NCBI RefSeq assembly: GCF_030410485.1
Contig: NZ_JAUHHC010000005.1
Coordinates: 595,203-659,202, forward strand
DNA: 64,000 nucleotides
Direction of reading: 5' to 3'
DNA from: Roseateles violae
GTDB taxonomy: Bacteria > Pseudomonadota > Gammaproteobacteria > Burkholderiales > Burkholderiaceae_C
The translations under genes were made by a program, and so were the position numbers. The stretch's first letter is position 1. The number at the start of each line of letters is the position of its first letter. Below, piece after piece: positions 26,335 to 35,257 of the stretch. A model generated the notes under the pieces. The model did not search any database, was not told the DNA's origin, and saw only the letters and a program-made list of their open reading frames with translations.

Positions 26335-26356
26335 TTGACGTTTACGTAAACGTCAA
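26335..26356. promoter_or_regulatory. Perfect 22-bp palindrome upstream of icmF
   Basis: The half-site TTGACGTTTAC is followed by its exact reverse complement. A possible promoter overlaps it (TTTACG at 26341, TAGAAT at 26365, spacer 18). As far as I recall, it resembles operators of LiuR-like MerR regulators of branched-chain amino acid and fatty acid catabolism, which fits icmF. It differs from the neighbouring TipA-type operator, so a regulator outside this window is expected. Confidence 0.65.
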
Positions 26357-26427
26357 TCAACCCATAGAATCCGGTCATCTTTGCTGATAGAACCGGCGCT
26401 GGCCCCCGGCCGCCGCAGGAGACACCG

Positions 26428-29400
26428 ATGACCGATCTGTCCGCCGAATACAAGGCCCTGGCCGAGTACCGCCCCACGAACAAGGTGCGTTTCGTCACCG
26501 CCGCCAGCCTGTTCGACGGCCACGATGCCGCGATCAACATCATGCGGCGCATCCTGCAGAGCATGGGCGCCGAGGTGATCCACCTGGGCCACAACCGCTC
26601 GGTCGACGAGGTCGTCACCGCGGCGCTGCAGGAGGACGCGCAGGGCATCGCCATCAGCTCCTACCAGGGCGGCCATGTCGAGTACTTCAAGTACATGGTC
26701 GAGCTGCTTAAAGCACGCGGCGGCGCCGACATCCAGGTCTTCGGCGGCGGCGGCGGCGTGATCGTGCCGGCCGAGATCCGCGATCTGGCCGATCACGGCG
26801 TTCGCATCTTCTCGCCCGAGGACGGCCAGCGCATGGGCCTGGCCGGCATGATCGGCGAGATGGTCATGAAGAGCGACCAGGACTTCAGCGCCCATGCGCC
26901 GAAATCGCTGGAGGCGATCCAGGGCCATACCGAGGCCGCCTGGCGCGCGCTGGCCCAGCTGATCACGGCGCTGGAGAACGGCAAGGCCGACCCTTCGCTG
27001 CTCGCCGCGCTGCAGGAACAGGCCAAGGGCATCAAGACCCCGGTGCTGGGCATCACCGGCACCGGCGGCGCCGGCAAGTCCAGCCTCACCGACGAACTGA
27101 TCCGCCGGCTGCGCCTGGACCAGGGCGACCAGCTCCGCGTCGCCTTGATCTCGATCGACCCTTCGCGCCGCAAGAGCGGCGGCGCCCTGCTGGGCGACCG
27201 CATCCGCATGAACGCGATCGGACCTTGGCAGCAAGGTCAACGGGTTTTCATGCGCTCGCTGGCGACGCGTGACTTCGGCAGCGAGATCAGCAAGGCCCTG
27301 CCCGACGTGATCGCCGCGGCCAAGCTGGCCGGCTTCGATCTGGTGATCGTCGAGACCTCGGGCATCGGCCAGGGCGACGCGGCCATCGTCCCGCATGTGG
27401 ACGTGCCCATGTATGTGATGACGCCCGAGTTCGGGGCGGCCAGCCAGCTCGAGAAGATCGACATGCTGGACTTCGCCGAGTTCGTCGCGATCAACAAGTT
27501 CGACCGCAAGGGCGCGCTCGACGCGCTGCGCGACGTGGCCAAGCAGGTGCAGCGCAACAAGGAAGCGTTCAACCGGAAGCCGGAGACCATGCCCGTCTTC
27601 GGCACCATGGCCAGCCGCTTCAACGACGATGGCGTGACGGCGCTGTACCAGGCGCTGAAGCCGCGCCTGGCCGAGCTGGGCCTGACCTTGGCCGAAGGCC
27701 GGCTGCCGCAGGTCGACACCCGCCACAGCACGCACCAGACCCCCATCGTGCCGGGCGCGCGCGTGCGCTACCTGGCCGAGATCAGCGACACGGTGCGCGG
27801 CTACAAGAAGCGCGCCCGCGCGCAGGCCAAGCTGGCGCGCGAGATCCAGCAGCTGAACGAATCGGCGCGCATGCTGCTCGAGGCCCATGCGGACAAGGGT
27901 GAGACCAGGAACGCGCTGCTGGACCTGGCCGGCGCGCGCAGCGCCCAGCTGGACGGCGCCGCCGCCAAGCTGCTGGCCCAGTGGCCCGACATGAGACGAG
28001 CCTATGCCGGCGACGAGTACGTCGTGAAGATCCGCGACAAGGAGATCCGCACCGCCCTGGTATCGACCAGCCTGTCGGGCAGCAAGATCCGCAAGGTCGT
28101 GCTGCCCAGCTACGAGGACCATGGCGAGCTGCTCAAGTGGCTGCTGCTGGAGAACGTGCCGGGCAGCTTCCCCTACACGGCCGGCGTGTTTGCCTTCAAG
28201 CGCGAGGGCGAGGATCCGACGCGCATGTTCGCCGGCGAGGGCGACGCCTTCCGCACCAATCGCCGCTTCAAGCTGGTCAGCGAGGGCATGCCGGCCAAGC
28301 GCCTGTCGACCGCCTTCGACTCGGTCACGCTGTACGGCAACGATCCCGATTTGCGCCCGGACATCTACGGCAAGGTCGGCAACTCCGGCGTGTCGATCGC
28401 GACGCTGGACGACATGAAGGCGCTGTACGACGGCTTCGATCTGTGCAATCCCAGCACCAGCGTCTCGATGACGATCAACGGCCCCGCACCGTCGATCCTG
28501 GCGATGTTCATGAACACCGCGATCGACCAGAACCTGGCCAAGTTCAAGAGCGACAACGGCCGCGAGCCGACCGCCGATGAAGCCGCCAAGATCAAGGACT
28601 GGGTGCTGGCCAATGTGCGCGGCACCGTGCAGGCCGACATCCTGAAGGAAGACCAGGGCCAGAACACCTGCATCTTCTCGACCGAGTTCTCGCTCAAGGT
28701 GATGGGCGATATCGCCGAGTACTTCGTCCACCACAACGTCCGCAACTTCTATTCGGTCTCGATCTCGGGCTATCACATCGCCGAGGCCGGCGCGAACCCG
28801 ATCTCGCAGCTGGCGCTGACGCTCTCCAATGGCTTCACCTTTGTCGAGGCCTATCTGGCCCGCGGCATGCACATCGACGACTTCGCGCCGAACCTGAGCT
28901 TCTTCTTCAGCAACGGCATGGACCCGGAGTACACGGTGCTGGGCCGGGTGGCGCGCCGCATCTGGGCCGTCGCGATGCGCGACAAGTACGGCGCCAACGA
29001 ACGCAGCCAGAAGCTCAAGTACCACATCCAGACCTCGGGTCGCTCGCTGCATGCGCAGGAGATCGCCTTCAACGACATCCGCACGACCTTGCAGGCGCTG
29101 ATCGCGATCTACGACAACTGCAACTCGCTGCACACCAACGCCTACGACGAGGCGATCACGACGCCGACCGAGGAGTCGGTGCGCCGCGCGATGGCGATCC
29201 AGCTGATCATCAACCGCGAGTGGGGCCTGGCCAAGAACGAGAACCCCTCGCAGGGCGCCTTCATCATCGACGAGCTGACCGAGCTGGTCGAAGAAATGGT
29301 GCTGGCCGAGTTCGAGAAGATCTCCGAGCGCGGCGGCGTGCTCGGCGCGATGGAGACCGGCTACCAGCGCAGCAAGATCCAGGAAGAGTCGATGCACTAC

Positions 29401-29718
29401 GAGATGCTGAAGCACACCGGCGAATACCCGGTGATCGGCGTCAACACCTTCCGCAACCCGCATGGCGACCCGGTGCCCGAGCATATCGAGCTGGCCCGCT
29501 CGACCGACGAGGAAAAGCAGAGCCAGCTGACGCGTCTAGCCGACTTCCATGCCCGCAACGCGGCCGCCGCGCCGGCGATGCTGCAGCGCCTGCAGCAGGC
29601 CGTGATCGACAACAAGAACGTGTTCGAGGTGCTGATGGACGCGGTGCGCGTCTGCTCGCTGGGCCAGATCACCAGCGCGCTGTTCGAGGTCGGCGGGCAG
29701 TACCGGCGCAGCATGTAG
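26428..29718 (+). CDS. icmF: Fused isobutyryl-CoA mutase
   Basis: IcmF interconverts isobutyryl-CoA and n-butyryl-CoA (some members act on pivalyl-CoA) using adenosylcobalamin. The 1096-aa product has the full fusion: a B12-binding domain at about 20-145 with DGHDAAI at 30-36 (cobalt-ligand His32), a MeaB-like G-protein chaperone at about 200-440 with P-loop GTGGAGKSS near 211 and NKFD near 370, and the mutase TIM barrel from about 520 ([21 protein letters not shown], then [15 protein letters not shown] and [20 protein letters not shown]). AGGAG precedes the ATG. The FPYTAG active-site segment looks like the isobutyryl rather than methylmalonyl type, which has RGPYPTMY-like sequence; substrate choice is inference. 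Confidence 0.95.
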   Translation: MTDLSAEYKALAEYRPTNKVRFVTAASLFDGHDAAINIMRRILQSMGAEVIHLGHNRSVDEVVTAALQEDAQGIAISSYQGGHVEYFKYMVELLKARGGADIQVFGGGGGVIVPAEIRDLADHGVRIFSPEDGQRMGLAGMIGEMVMKSDQDFSAHAPKSLEAIQGHTEAAWRALAQLITALENGKADPSLLAALQEQAKGIKTPVLGITGTGGAGKSSLTDELIRRLRLDQGDQLRVALISIDPSRRKSGGALLGDRIRMNAIGPWQQGQRVFMRSLATRDFGSEISKALPDVIAAAKLAGFDLVIVETSGIGQGDAAIVPHVDVPMYVMTPEFGAASQLEKIDMLDFAEFVAINKFDRKGALDALRDVAKQVQRNKEAFNRKPETMPVFGTMASRFNDDGVTALYQALKPRLAELGLTLAEGRLPQVDTRHSTHQTPIVPGARVRYLAEISDTVRGYKKRARAQAKLAREIQQLNESARMLLEAHADKGETRNALLDLAGARSAQLDGAAAKLLAQWPDMRRAYAGDEYVVKIRDKEIRTALVSTSLSGSKIRKVVLPSYEDHGELLKWLLLENVPGSFPYTAGVFAFKREGEDPTRMFAGEGDAFRTNRRFKLVSEGMPAKRLSTAFDSVTLYGNDPDLRPDIYGKVGNSGVSIATLDDMKALYDGFDLCNPSTSVSMTINGPAPSILAMFMNTAIDQNLAKFKSDNGREPTADEAAKIKDWVLANVRGTVQADILKEDQGQNTCIFSTEFSLKVMGDIAEYFVHHNVRNFYSVSISGYHIAEAGANPISQLALTLSNGFTFVEAYLARGMHIDDFAPNLSFFFSNGMDPEYTVLGRVARRIWAVAMRDKYGANERSQKLKYHIQTSGRSLHAQEIAFNDIRTTLQALIAIYDNCNSLHTNAYDEAITTPTEESVRRAMAIQLIINREWGLAKNENPSQGAFIIDELTELVEEMVLAEFEKISERGGVLGAMETGYQRSKIQEESMHYEMLKHTGEYPVIGVNTFRNPHGDPVPEHIELARSTDEEKQSQLTRLADFHARNAAAAPAMLQRLQQAVIDNKNVFEVLMDAVRVCSLGQITSALFEVGGQYRRSM

Positions 29719-30876
29719 TCACCACTGCACCAGCCCCTGCAGTGCGCGCAGATCCAGCGTCTGCAGCACGCGCTGCATCGGCTGCTCGAAGACCTCGCCG
29801 CCCATCACCGAGATCTTGATCATCTGCGGCCGTGCCGGCTGCTTGGCGTCCCAGGGAAAGGCCGGATCGGGCTTGGCGAGCAGCGGATAGCGCTCGAGCG
29901 TGCCCGGCTCCGGCTGCTGCATCCCATTGATGCCCAGCCGCGCCTGGGCGGCCAGCTGCGCGGGGCTGAGGCTGGCGCGCCAGGCCTCGACGCGCGCAAT
30001 CATCGTCGCGTGCCATTCGTCGTCGATGCCGGGACGCGCACGCCGCCGCGCCTCGGCCGCCTGTTCGGCCGCGCGGTTGGCCGCCAGCTGGGCGCGCAAT
30101 TCGACGACCATCTTGTCGGCCGCCTTCGGATCGATCTTGCGCATGCCCTCGGCCACCTTCTGCACCTGCGCCTCGTCGGCCGCCTCGCGGTCGGCGCTGC
30201 CGGCCGGCGGCAGCGCGTTCCTGGCCCGGCTTTCCTCGACCTCCTTGAGCTTGCGGCGCAGATCGCGCAGGGTGAAGTCGACGTACTCGGCCGTCGTCAC
30301 CGGCACCCAGGGCAGGCGGCCGTTGCGGGTGACGACCAGCATGTGGCCGGCGTACAGCGGCCGGCCCTGGATCGTGCCGGTCTGCGGCAGCTCGCGCCAG
30401 GCGCGCAGCTGCTCGTCATCGATCTCCGGCGCGGTCGTGGCGAAGAAGGCCTCCGGCGCATTGATCGTGGCCACGATGGAGGCCCAGGGCCCGAGCCGGT
30501 CGGCGCCCGCAATCACGTCGCAGCGCCCGGGCGTCCATACCTTCTCCCGGTGGTCGCGCAGCAGGAAGCTGCCCGCGCGCGCCGGCTCGGCCCACTGGCC
30601 GCCGACCTGCCAGCTGCTGCGCAGCCGCGTGCGTGGCAAGTCGTGCAATTCGGGCTGCTTGTGCAGCAGCGCGTTGAGCTGCTGCAGCGCCTGGCGCATC
30701 GGCGCGACGCGCGGATCGGCGAGGCTCAGCCCATCGGCGACCTTCGGCGTCTCGGCATCGATCCAGCAATCGATCGCCGCCGCGGCCGGCCGGCCGATCA
30801 AGCCGAGCAGCAGCGCCGTCGTCAGCCAGGCCGCCGGCGCCCCGCCATGCGGCCGCAATCCCGATCCCTCGCGCAT
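29719..30876 (-). CDS. Hypothetical exported protein
   Basis: The 385-aa product starts at an ATG with GGAGGG seven bases upstream (an open frame 54 bases longer lacks such a site). Residues 1-35 look like a signal peptide (AAWLTTALLLGLIGRPAAAA). The mature N-terminal part begins DCWIDAETPKVADG; a charged helical, coiled-coil-like stretch lies near 215-300 (LRRKLKEVEESRARNALPP, VVELRAQLAANRAAEQAAEA). The C-terminus has WDAKQPARPQMIKISVMGG. I do not recognise a named family. It is convergent with icmF with no intergenic space, and both stop codons are adjacent. Confidence 0.75.
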   Translation of the reverse strand: MREGSGLRPHGGAPAAWLTTALLLGLIGRPAAAAIDCWIDAETPKVADGLSLADPRVAPMRQALQQLNALLHKQPELHDLPRTRLRSSWQVGGQWAEPARAGSFLLRDHREKVWTPGRCDVIAGADRLGPWASIVATINAPEAFFATTAPEIDDEQLRAWRELPQTGTIQGRPLYAGHMLVVTRNGRLPWVPVTTAEYVDFTLRDLRRKLKEVEESRARNALPPAGSADREAADEAQVQKVAEGMRKIDPKAADKMVVELRAQLAANRAAEQAAEARRRARPGIDDEWHATMIARVEAWRASLSPAQLAAQARLGINGMQQPEPGTLERYPLLAKPDPAFPWDAKQPARPQMIKISVMGGEVFEQPMQRVLQTLDLRALQGLVQW

Positions 30877-30951
30877 CGTCTGGCCCTCCGTCCCGAGCAG
30901 GCCCGTAGTGTAGGGAGTGAGCGCCGGCAAGCCTGGTTAGGATCCGCCACC

Positions 30952-31623
30952 ATGCCGATCACGCTCCACCACTGCCTGTCCGCCCGCTCCTTCCGTCCCT
31001 TATGGGCGCTGGAGGAACTTGGTCTGCCCTATGCGCTGCAGATGCTGCCGTTTCCGCCGCGTGCGCTGCAGAAAAGCTATCTGGAGCAGAACCCGCTGGG
31101 CACCGTACCCTTGCTGGTCGATGGCCCGACGCGGATGAGCGAATCGGCGGCGATCTGCCAGTACCTGGCGGCGCGGCATGGCGCCGGCACGCTCGACGTC
31201 ACCGCCGCCGAGCCGGACTTCGGCGCCTATCTGAACCTGCTGCATTTCGGCGAGGCGACGCTGACCTTTCCGCAGACCTTGGTCTTGCGCTACCGCTTCT
31301 TCGAGCCGGCCGAGCGCCGCCAGCCGCAGATCGCCGAGGACTATGCGCGCTGGTTCCTGGCGCGCCTGCGCACGCTGGAACCGCGGCTGGCCGCGCAGCC
31401 CTTTCTCTGTGCGGGGCGCTTCACCGCCGCCGACATCTCGGTCGGCTATGCGCTGCTGCTGGCCCAGCACCTGGGCCTGGCCGAGCAGTTCACACCGCAG
31501 GTCGCCGCCTACTGGCAGCGGCTGCAGCAGAGACCGGCCTACCGCCGCGCGCAGGAGCGCCAATGGGCCGAGGCGCGCGCGCAGGGCCTGCCCCTGGTTG
31601 CGGCGCCCGATCTGCGGCCCTGA
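30952..31623 (+). CDS. Glutathione S-transferase
   Basis: A cytoplasmic GST-fold protein of 223 aa that probably conjugates glutathione to electrophiles. The N-terminal thioredoxin-like domain has SARSFRPLWALEELGLPY near 10-28 and the cis-Pro motif LGTVPLLVD followed by the glutathione-binding MSESAAICQYLA near 63-74. The all-helical C-terminal domain carries the N-capping box FTAADISVGYAL near 160. The gene stands alone, with a MerR- or LysR-type partner absent, so the physiological substrate is open. Confidence 0.92.
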   Translation: MPITLHHCLSARSFRPLWALEELGLPYALQMLPFPPRALQKSYLEQNPLGTVPLLVDGPTRMSESAAICQYLAARHGAGTLDVTAAEPDFGAYLNLLHFGEATLTFPQTLVLRYRFFEPAERRQPQIAEDYARWFLARLRTLEPRLAAQPFLCAGRFTAADISVGYALLLAQHLGLAEQFTPQVAAYWQRLQQRPAYRRAQERQWAEARAQGLPLVAAPDLRP

Positions 31624-31752
31624 ACGCGGTGTGAAGCGATGTGGCGGGCAGCTTTCCATTCGGCAATGAGGCTCGCGTCGGCCGCCGTCTTGGTGTAGAA
31701 CAGCGTCAGCACGGTGGCGCGCCACCGCATCAGCGCGAAGGAGTTCTTCACC

Positions 31753-32097
31753 ATGACCCTCCATGCCCAAGGACAGCCGGCCTCGGCCGGCGCGATCGAC
31801 GAAGAGGGCGCGCCGCTGCCGGCCAATGCCTTGCTGATCGACGTGCGCTCCTATGCCGAGTACATGTCGGGCCATCTCCCCGGAGCGCTGAGCCTGCCGC
31901 TGCCGCAGCTGGAGCAGGAGCTGGTCCACAAGGCGCCCGACCCGCGCCAGCCCATCGTCGTCTACTGCTCGACCGGCGCACGCGCCGAGCAGGCGCTGAG
32001 CCTGCTGCAGCAGCTGGGCTATGCCGATGCGCACAACGGCGGCGGCGCGGTGCTGCTGTCGCAGCGCCTGCGCGTGCCGCTGCGCCAGGGCCTCTGA
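31753..32097 (+). CDS. Rhodanese-like sulfurtransferase
   Basis: A single-domain rhodanese of 114 aa. ALLIDVRSYAEYMSGHLPGA is the entry motif, and VVYCSTGARAEQALSLL carries the active-site Cys loop CSTGAR near residue 76, which would accept the persulfide. I chose the ATG at 31753 because AAGGAG lies about ten bases upstream; a GTG at 31714 in the same frame lacks such a site. There is no signal peptide. Its place between a GST and an SDR gene does not define a pathway. Confidence 0.85.
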   Translation: MTLHAQGQPASAGAIDEEGAPLPANALLIDVRSYAEYMSGHLPGALSLPLPQLEQELVHKAPDPRQPIVVYCSTGARAEQALSLLQQLGYADAHNGGGAVLLSQRLRVPLRQGL

Positions 32098-32178
32098 GCC
32101 GCTGGGCTGGCACCTTGGCGACTGCGGTCGCCGTCTTTTCGCCTTAGCCTGTGGCGATCAAAAGCACAGGAGACGGCG

Positions 32179-32988
32179 ATGGGCAGAGCAGACAATAACT
32201 ACACCGGCGAGCTGTTTTCGCTGCAGGGCCGCGTCGCCCTGGTGACCGGCGGCTCGCGCGGCATTGGCCGCATGATCGCCGCCGGCTTTCTGCGCGCCGG
32301 CGCCCGGGTCTATATCTCGGCGCGCAAGGCCGAGGCCTGCGATGCGACGGCGGCCGAGCTGGCCGCGCTGGGCGACTGCCTCTCGCTGCCGGCCGATGTG
32401 GCGACGGTCGAGGGCGCGCAGGCACTGGCCCGCCAGATCGCCGAGCGCGAGAGCGGCGGCCTGGACATCCTGGTCAACAATGCCGGCGCCGCCTGGGGCG
32501 CGCCCTTTCTGGAGTTTCCGGAGAGCGGCTGGGACAAGGTCGTCGACCTGAACCTGAAGACACCCTTCTTCCTGACCCAGGCGCTGCACGGCCTCCTCGC
32601 CAAGGCGGCCGAGCTGCGGCCGGCCAAGGTGATCAATATCGTGTCGATCGACGGCATCTCGGTGAACCCGCAGGAGACCTACTCCTACGCCGCCAGCAAG
32701 GCCGGCCTGATCCACATGACCCGGCGCATGGCGCTGCGCCTGATCGAGAACAATATCGTCGTCAGCTCGATCGCGCCGGGCGCCTTCGCCTCGCAGATGA
32801 ACAAGCTGGCGCGCGACCACGAGGCCGAGGTGGCGGCCCGCGTACCGGCCGGCCGCATCGGCGTCGACGAGGACATGGCCGGCGCGGCGATCTACCTGGC
32901 TTCGCGCGCCGGCGACTATGTGGTGGGCAGCACGCTGACCGTCGACGGCGGCGTGACGCACGCGCGGGGCGGCGGCTCCGGTCTTTGA
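32179..32988 (+). CDS. Short-chain dehydrogenase/reductase
   Basis: A classical SDR of 269 aa using NAD(P). The cofactor motif TGGSRGIG is near 24-31, with Arg two residues later and the AR/K pattern of NADPH users (ISARKAEA). NNAGA is near 99, and the catalytic SID...YSYAASK (Ser near 157, Tyr near 172, Lys near 176) is complete. The C-terminus VGSTLTVDGGV is the usual oligomer contact. It resembles fabG-like or rhlG-like reductases of 3-oxoacyl groups, but the substrate is not certain. AGGAG lies just before the ATG. Confidence 0.92.
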   Translation: MGRADNNYTGELFSLQGRVALVTGGSRGIGRMIAAGFLRAGARVYISARKAEACDATAAELAALGDCLSLPADVATVEGAQALARQIAERESGGLDILVNNAGAAWGAPFLEFPESGWDKVVDLNLKTPFFLTQALHGLLAKAAELRPAKVINIVSIDGISVNPQETYSYAASKAGLIHMTRRMALRLIENNIVVSSIAPGAFASQMNKLARDHEAEVAARVPAGRIGVDEDMAGAAIYLASRAGDYVVGSTLTVDGGVTHARGGGSGL

Positions 32989-33001
32989 GGCGTCGCCAGG
33001 C

Positions 33002-33424
33002 TCAGACGCCCTGACGGCGCAGCCAGTCGACGATCGCCGCGGCCGGCATCGCGCCGGCCTGGCGCGCGATCTCGCGCCCGCCCTTGAACAGCAGCAGGGT
33101 CGGGATGCTGCGGATGTTCAGCCGCGCGCTCAGCGTCGGCGCCGCATCGGTGTCCAGCTTGACGAAGCGCACCAGCGGCAGCTGCGCGGCCGCGGCGGCG
33201 AACTGCGGCGCCATGGTCTTGCAGGGCCCGCACCAGGCGGCCCAGCAGTCGACCAGCACCGGCAGCTCGGTGCCCTGGATGAAGCCGTCGAAGGCGCGCT
33301 CGTCCAGGTCGACCGGCGCCGCCTCCATCAGCGCGCCGCCGCAATGGCCGCAGACCGGGCCTTCGTGCAGGCGCTGCTCGGGCACGCGGTTCTTGACGCC
33401 GCAGAAGGGGCAGACCAGCAGCAT
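33002..33424 (-). CDS. trxC: Thioredoxin 2 (zinc-binding)
   Basis: TrxC is a cytosolic disulfide reductase. The 140-aa product has the extra N-terminal zinc module (CPFC at 5-8 and CGHC at 25-28) and the thioredoxin domain with active site WCGPC at 64-68 and cis-Pro in RSIPTLLLF. Length and layout match TrxC. The ATG at 33424 is preceded by GGGAGG. In enterobacteria trxC is under OxyR; no operator was identified here. It is followed upstream on the same strand by a DoxX gene, 20 bases away, so the two may be one transcript. Confidence 0.95.
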   Translation of the reverse strand: MLLVCPFCGVKNRVPEQRLHEGPVCGHCGGALMEAAPVDLDERAFDGFIQGTELPVLVDCWAAWCGPCKTMAPQFAAAAAQLPLVRFVKLDTDAAPTLSARLNIRSIPTLLLFKGGREIARQAGAMPAAAIVDWLRRQGV

Positions 33425-33444
33425 CGCCGCCTCCCGGGCCGCCT

Positions 33445-33879
33445 TCAGTTGAAGCGGCCGCCCAGGCCGCCGACGCTGTAGCGGCCGGCACCGAGCAGGG
33501 CCACCGCCAGCGCGCCGAACAGGAACATGCCCTGCAGCTCCAGCGCCCAGCCCCCCTGCGGCCCCAGCGTGAACAGCTGGCCCATATGGGCCAGCGCGAC
33601 CGCGAACAGCATGTTGACGAAGACGATCAGGGCCGCCAGCCGCGTCCAGACGCCAACGATCAGCAGGATGGGCGCCAGCAGCTCGCCGATATAGACGCCA
33701 TAGGCCAGCGCTGCGGGCAGATTCATCTTGCCCAGCATGACCTCGATGGGCCCCACGCCGCCTTTGACCTTGGCGATGCCGTGCAGCAGGATCAGCAGGC
33801 CCAGCGCGACGCGCAGCACCAGCTTGCCGGCGTCGCTGGAGGCCGACAGCGCGGCATTCGGGCTTCGGTTCATGGTCAT
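33445..33879 (-). CDS. DoxX-family membrane protein
   Basis: A 144-aa inner-membrane protein with four hydrophobic helices (LVLRVALGLLILLHGIAKV, LAYGVYIGELLAPILLIVGV, LAALIVFVNMLFAVALAHMG, GMFLFGALAVALLGAG). The first helix with its HGIAK motif and the GEL motif of the second are typical of DoxX/DUF4870-type proteins, linked to redox or thiol stress. Three ATGs lie in a row; the middle one at 33879 is spaced best from the AAAGG, so I chose it. It lies directly upstream of trxC. Confidence 0.85.
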   Translation of the reverse strand: MTMNRSPNAALSASSDAGKLVLRVALGLLILLHGIAKVKGGVGPIEVMLGKMNLPAALAYGVYIGELLAPILLIVGVWTRLAALIVFVNMLFAVALAHMGQLFTLGPQGGWALELQGMFLFGALAVALLGAGRYSVGGLGGRFN

Positions 33880-33957
33880 CGTCATCCTTTCGGTGGCGGG
33901 GATCGCACGGCCCTAATCGTAGCGGTCCAGGCCCACCTTGGGCGAGGCATCTCCCGC

Positions 33958-34530
33958 TCAGGGTGCGGCCAGCGCCTCGACCTGGATGCGCAGGGCGACG
34001 TCCATCTTGAAGCCGTAGTCCTTGCCGGCATCGAGGCCGAACTCGTCGCGCCGGAAGCTGCCGCTGGCGTCGGCGCCGCAGAGCTCGCGCTTGTAGAGCG
34101 GATGCGGCACGCATTTCAGCGAATGGATGGACAACTGCAGGGGCCGGCTGACGCCATGCAGCTTCAGCTCGCCGACCAGACGCGTCGGCACGCCGTTGCT
34201 GGCGCCCTCGAAGCGGCCCGTGTAGCGGGCCTGCGGGAACTTGGCGGTGTCGAAGAAATGTTCGCCGCGGCCCCAGGCATTGAGCGCCTCGTGACCGAAG
34301 TCGATGCTGTCCAAGTCGATCGCGATGTCCACGCTGCCGGTGCCCGTGCTCTTGTCGTAGATCACCGTGCCGCTGCTCTTGTTCATCTTGCCCCGCCATA
34401 CCGAGATGCCCATATGGTCGGCCTCGAAGCTGGGATAGGTGTGGCCGGGATCGATCTCGTAGTTCTGCGGCGCCGCGACGGCGGCAACGCTCATCAACAA
34501 ACCGGCGGACAGGGACAGCAATGCGCGCAT
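33958..34530 (-). CDS. YceI-family periplasmic protein
   Basis: YceI proteins are secreted lipocalin-like beta barrels that bind isoprenoid-type lipids. The 190-aa product has a signal peptide (MRALLSLSAGLLMSVAAVAA), then YEIDPGHTYPSFEADHMGIS, the family's opening strand, and later GRGEHFFDTAKFPQARY and FGLDAGKDYGFKMDVALRIQ, all characteristic. TTGGAG is upstream of the ATG. It stands alone between doxX and a divergent gene. Confidence 0.93.
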   Translation of the reverse strand: MRALLSLSAGLLMSVAAVAAPQNYEIDPGHTYPSFEADHMGISVWRGKMNKSSGTVIYDKSTGTGSVDIAIDLDSIDFGHEALNAWGRGEHFFDTAKFPQARYTGRFEGASNGVPTRLVGELKLHGVSRPLQLSIHSLKCVPHPLYKRELCGADASGSFRRDEFGLDAGKDYGFKMDVALRIQVEALAAP

Positions 34531-34617
34531 CGAAAAGCTCCAAGAAGGTGATGGGGCGATCATGCCCGCATCTGGACGACGATTGAGCCGGCCCGCGATC
34601 GACATTACAGTCCGCGC

Positions 34618-35232
34618 ATGAGCGACGCCCTCCGCATCGACCCGCGCATCGACGCCTATATCGAGAAGTCGGCGGACTTCGCCCGGCCGATCCTGCAGCT
34701 GCTGCGCGAGCAGGTGCACCGGGCCTGCCCGGAGACGGTCGAGGCCATCAAATGGGGCATGCCGCATTTCCTGCTCGACGGCAAGATCCTCGCCGGCATG
34801 GCCGCCTTCAAGGCGCATTGCACCTTCGGCTTCTGGCAGCGCGGCGCGGCCGGCGACGAGGCGGCCGAGGGCAAGCGCTCGGAGGCGATGGGCCAGTACG
34901 GCCGCATCGAGAAGCTCGCCGACCTGCCGGCCCAGCGCGAGCTGCAGCGGCAGATCAAGCAGGCGGCCGCGCTGATCCGCAGCGGCGCCAAGTCCAGCCT
35001 CGAGCGCAAGCCGCGCCCGCGGCTGGAGGCGCCCGCCGACCTGCTGGCCGCACTGGCCGCCGACGCAAAGGCGCGCGCCACCTTCGAGGCCTTTCCGCCC
35101 GGCAAGCAGCGTGACTACATCGAATGGATCACCGAGGCCAAGCGCGAGGACACGCGTGCGAAGCGCCTGGCGCAGAGCGTCGAGTGGCTGGCCGAGGGCA
35201 AGGCCCGGCACTGGAAGTACGAGGCCTGCTGA
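34618..35232 (+). CDS. YdeI-like / DUF1801-domain protein
   Basis: A 204-aa cytoplasmic protein. The N-terminal half matches the DUF1801/YdhG fold (ILQLLREQVHRACPETVEAIKWGMPHF, then FKAHCTFGFW). The C-terminal half is YdeI-like (ATFEAFPPGKQRDYIEWITEAK, then RVKRL-type AKRLAQSVEWLAEG). Members of this group are called bacteriocin-protection or OmpD-associated proteins, with little biochemical support. No strong ribosome site precedes the ATG, but codon use and the family match support it. Confidence 0.88.
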   Translation: MSDALRIDPRIDAYIEKSADFARPILQLLREQVHRACPETVEAIKWGMPHFLLDGKILAGMAAFKAHCTFGFWQRGAAGDEAAEGKRSEAMGQYGRIEKLADLPAQRELQRQIKQAAALIRSGAKSSLERKPRPRLEAPADLLAALAADAKARATFEAFPPGKQRDYIEWITEAKREDTRAKRLAQSVEWLAEGKARHWKYEAC

Positions 35233-35257
35233 CGGCAGCTTAAAGACTGCGGCGCGT

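Noticed and set aside
31712..31727. Palindrome around GGTGGCGCGCCACC before the rhodanese gene
   Set aside because: Low-complexity GC-rich palindromes are expected by chance here, and no promoter elements fit it.
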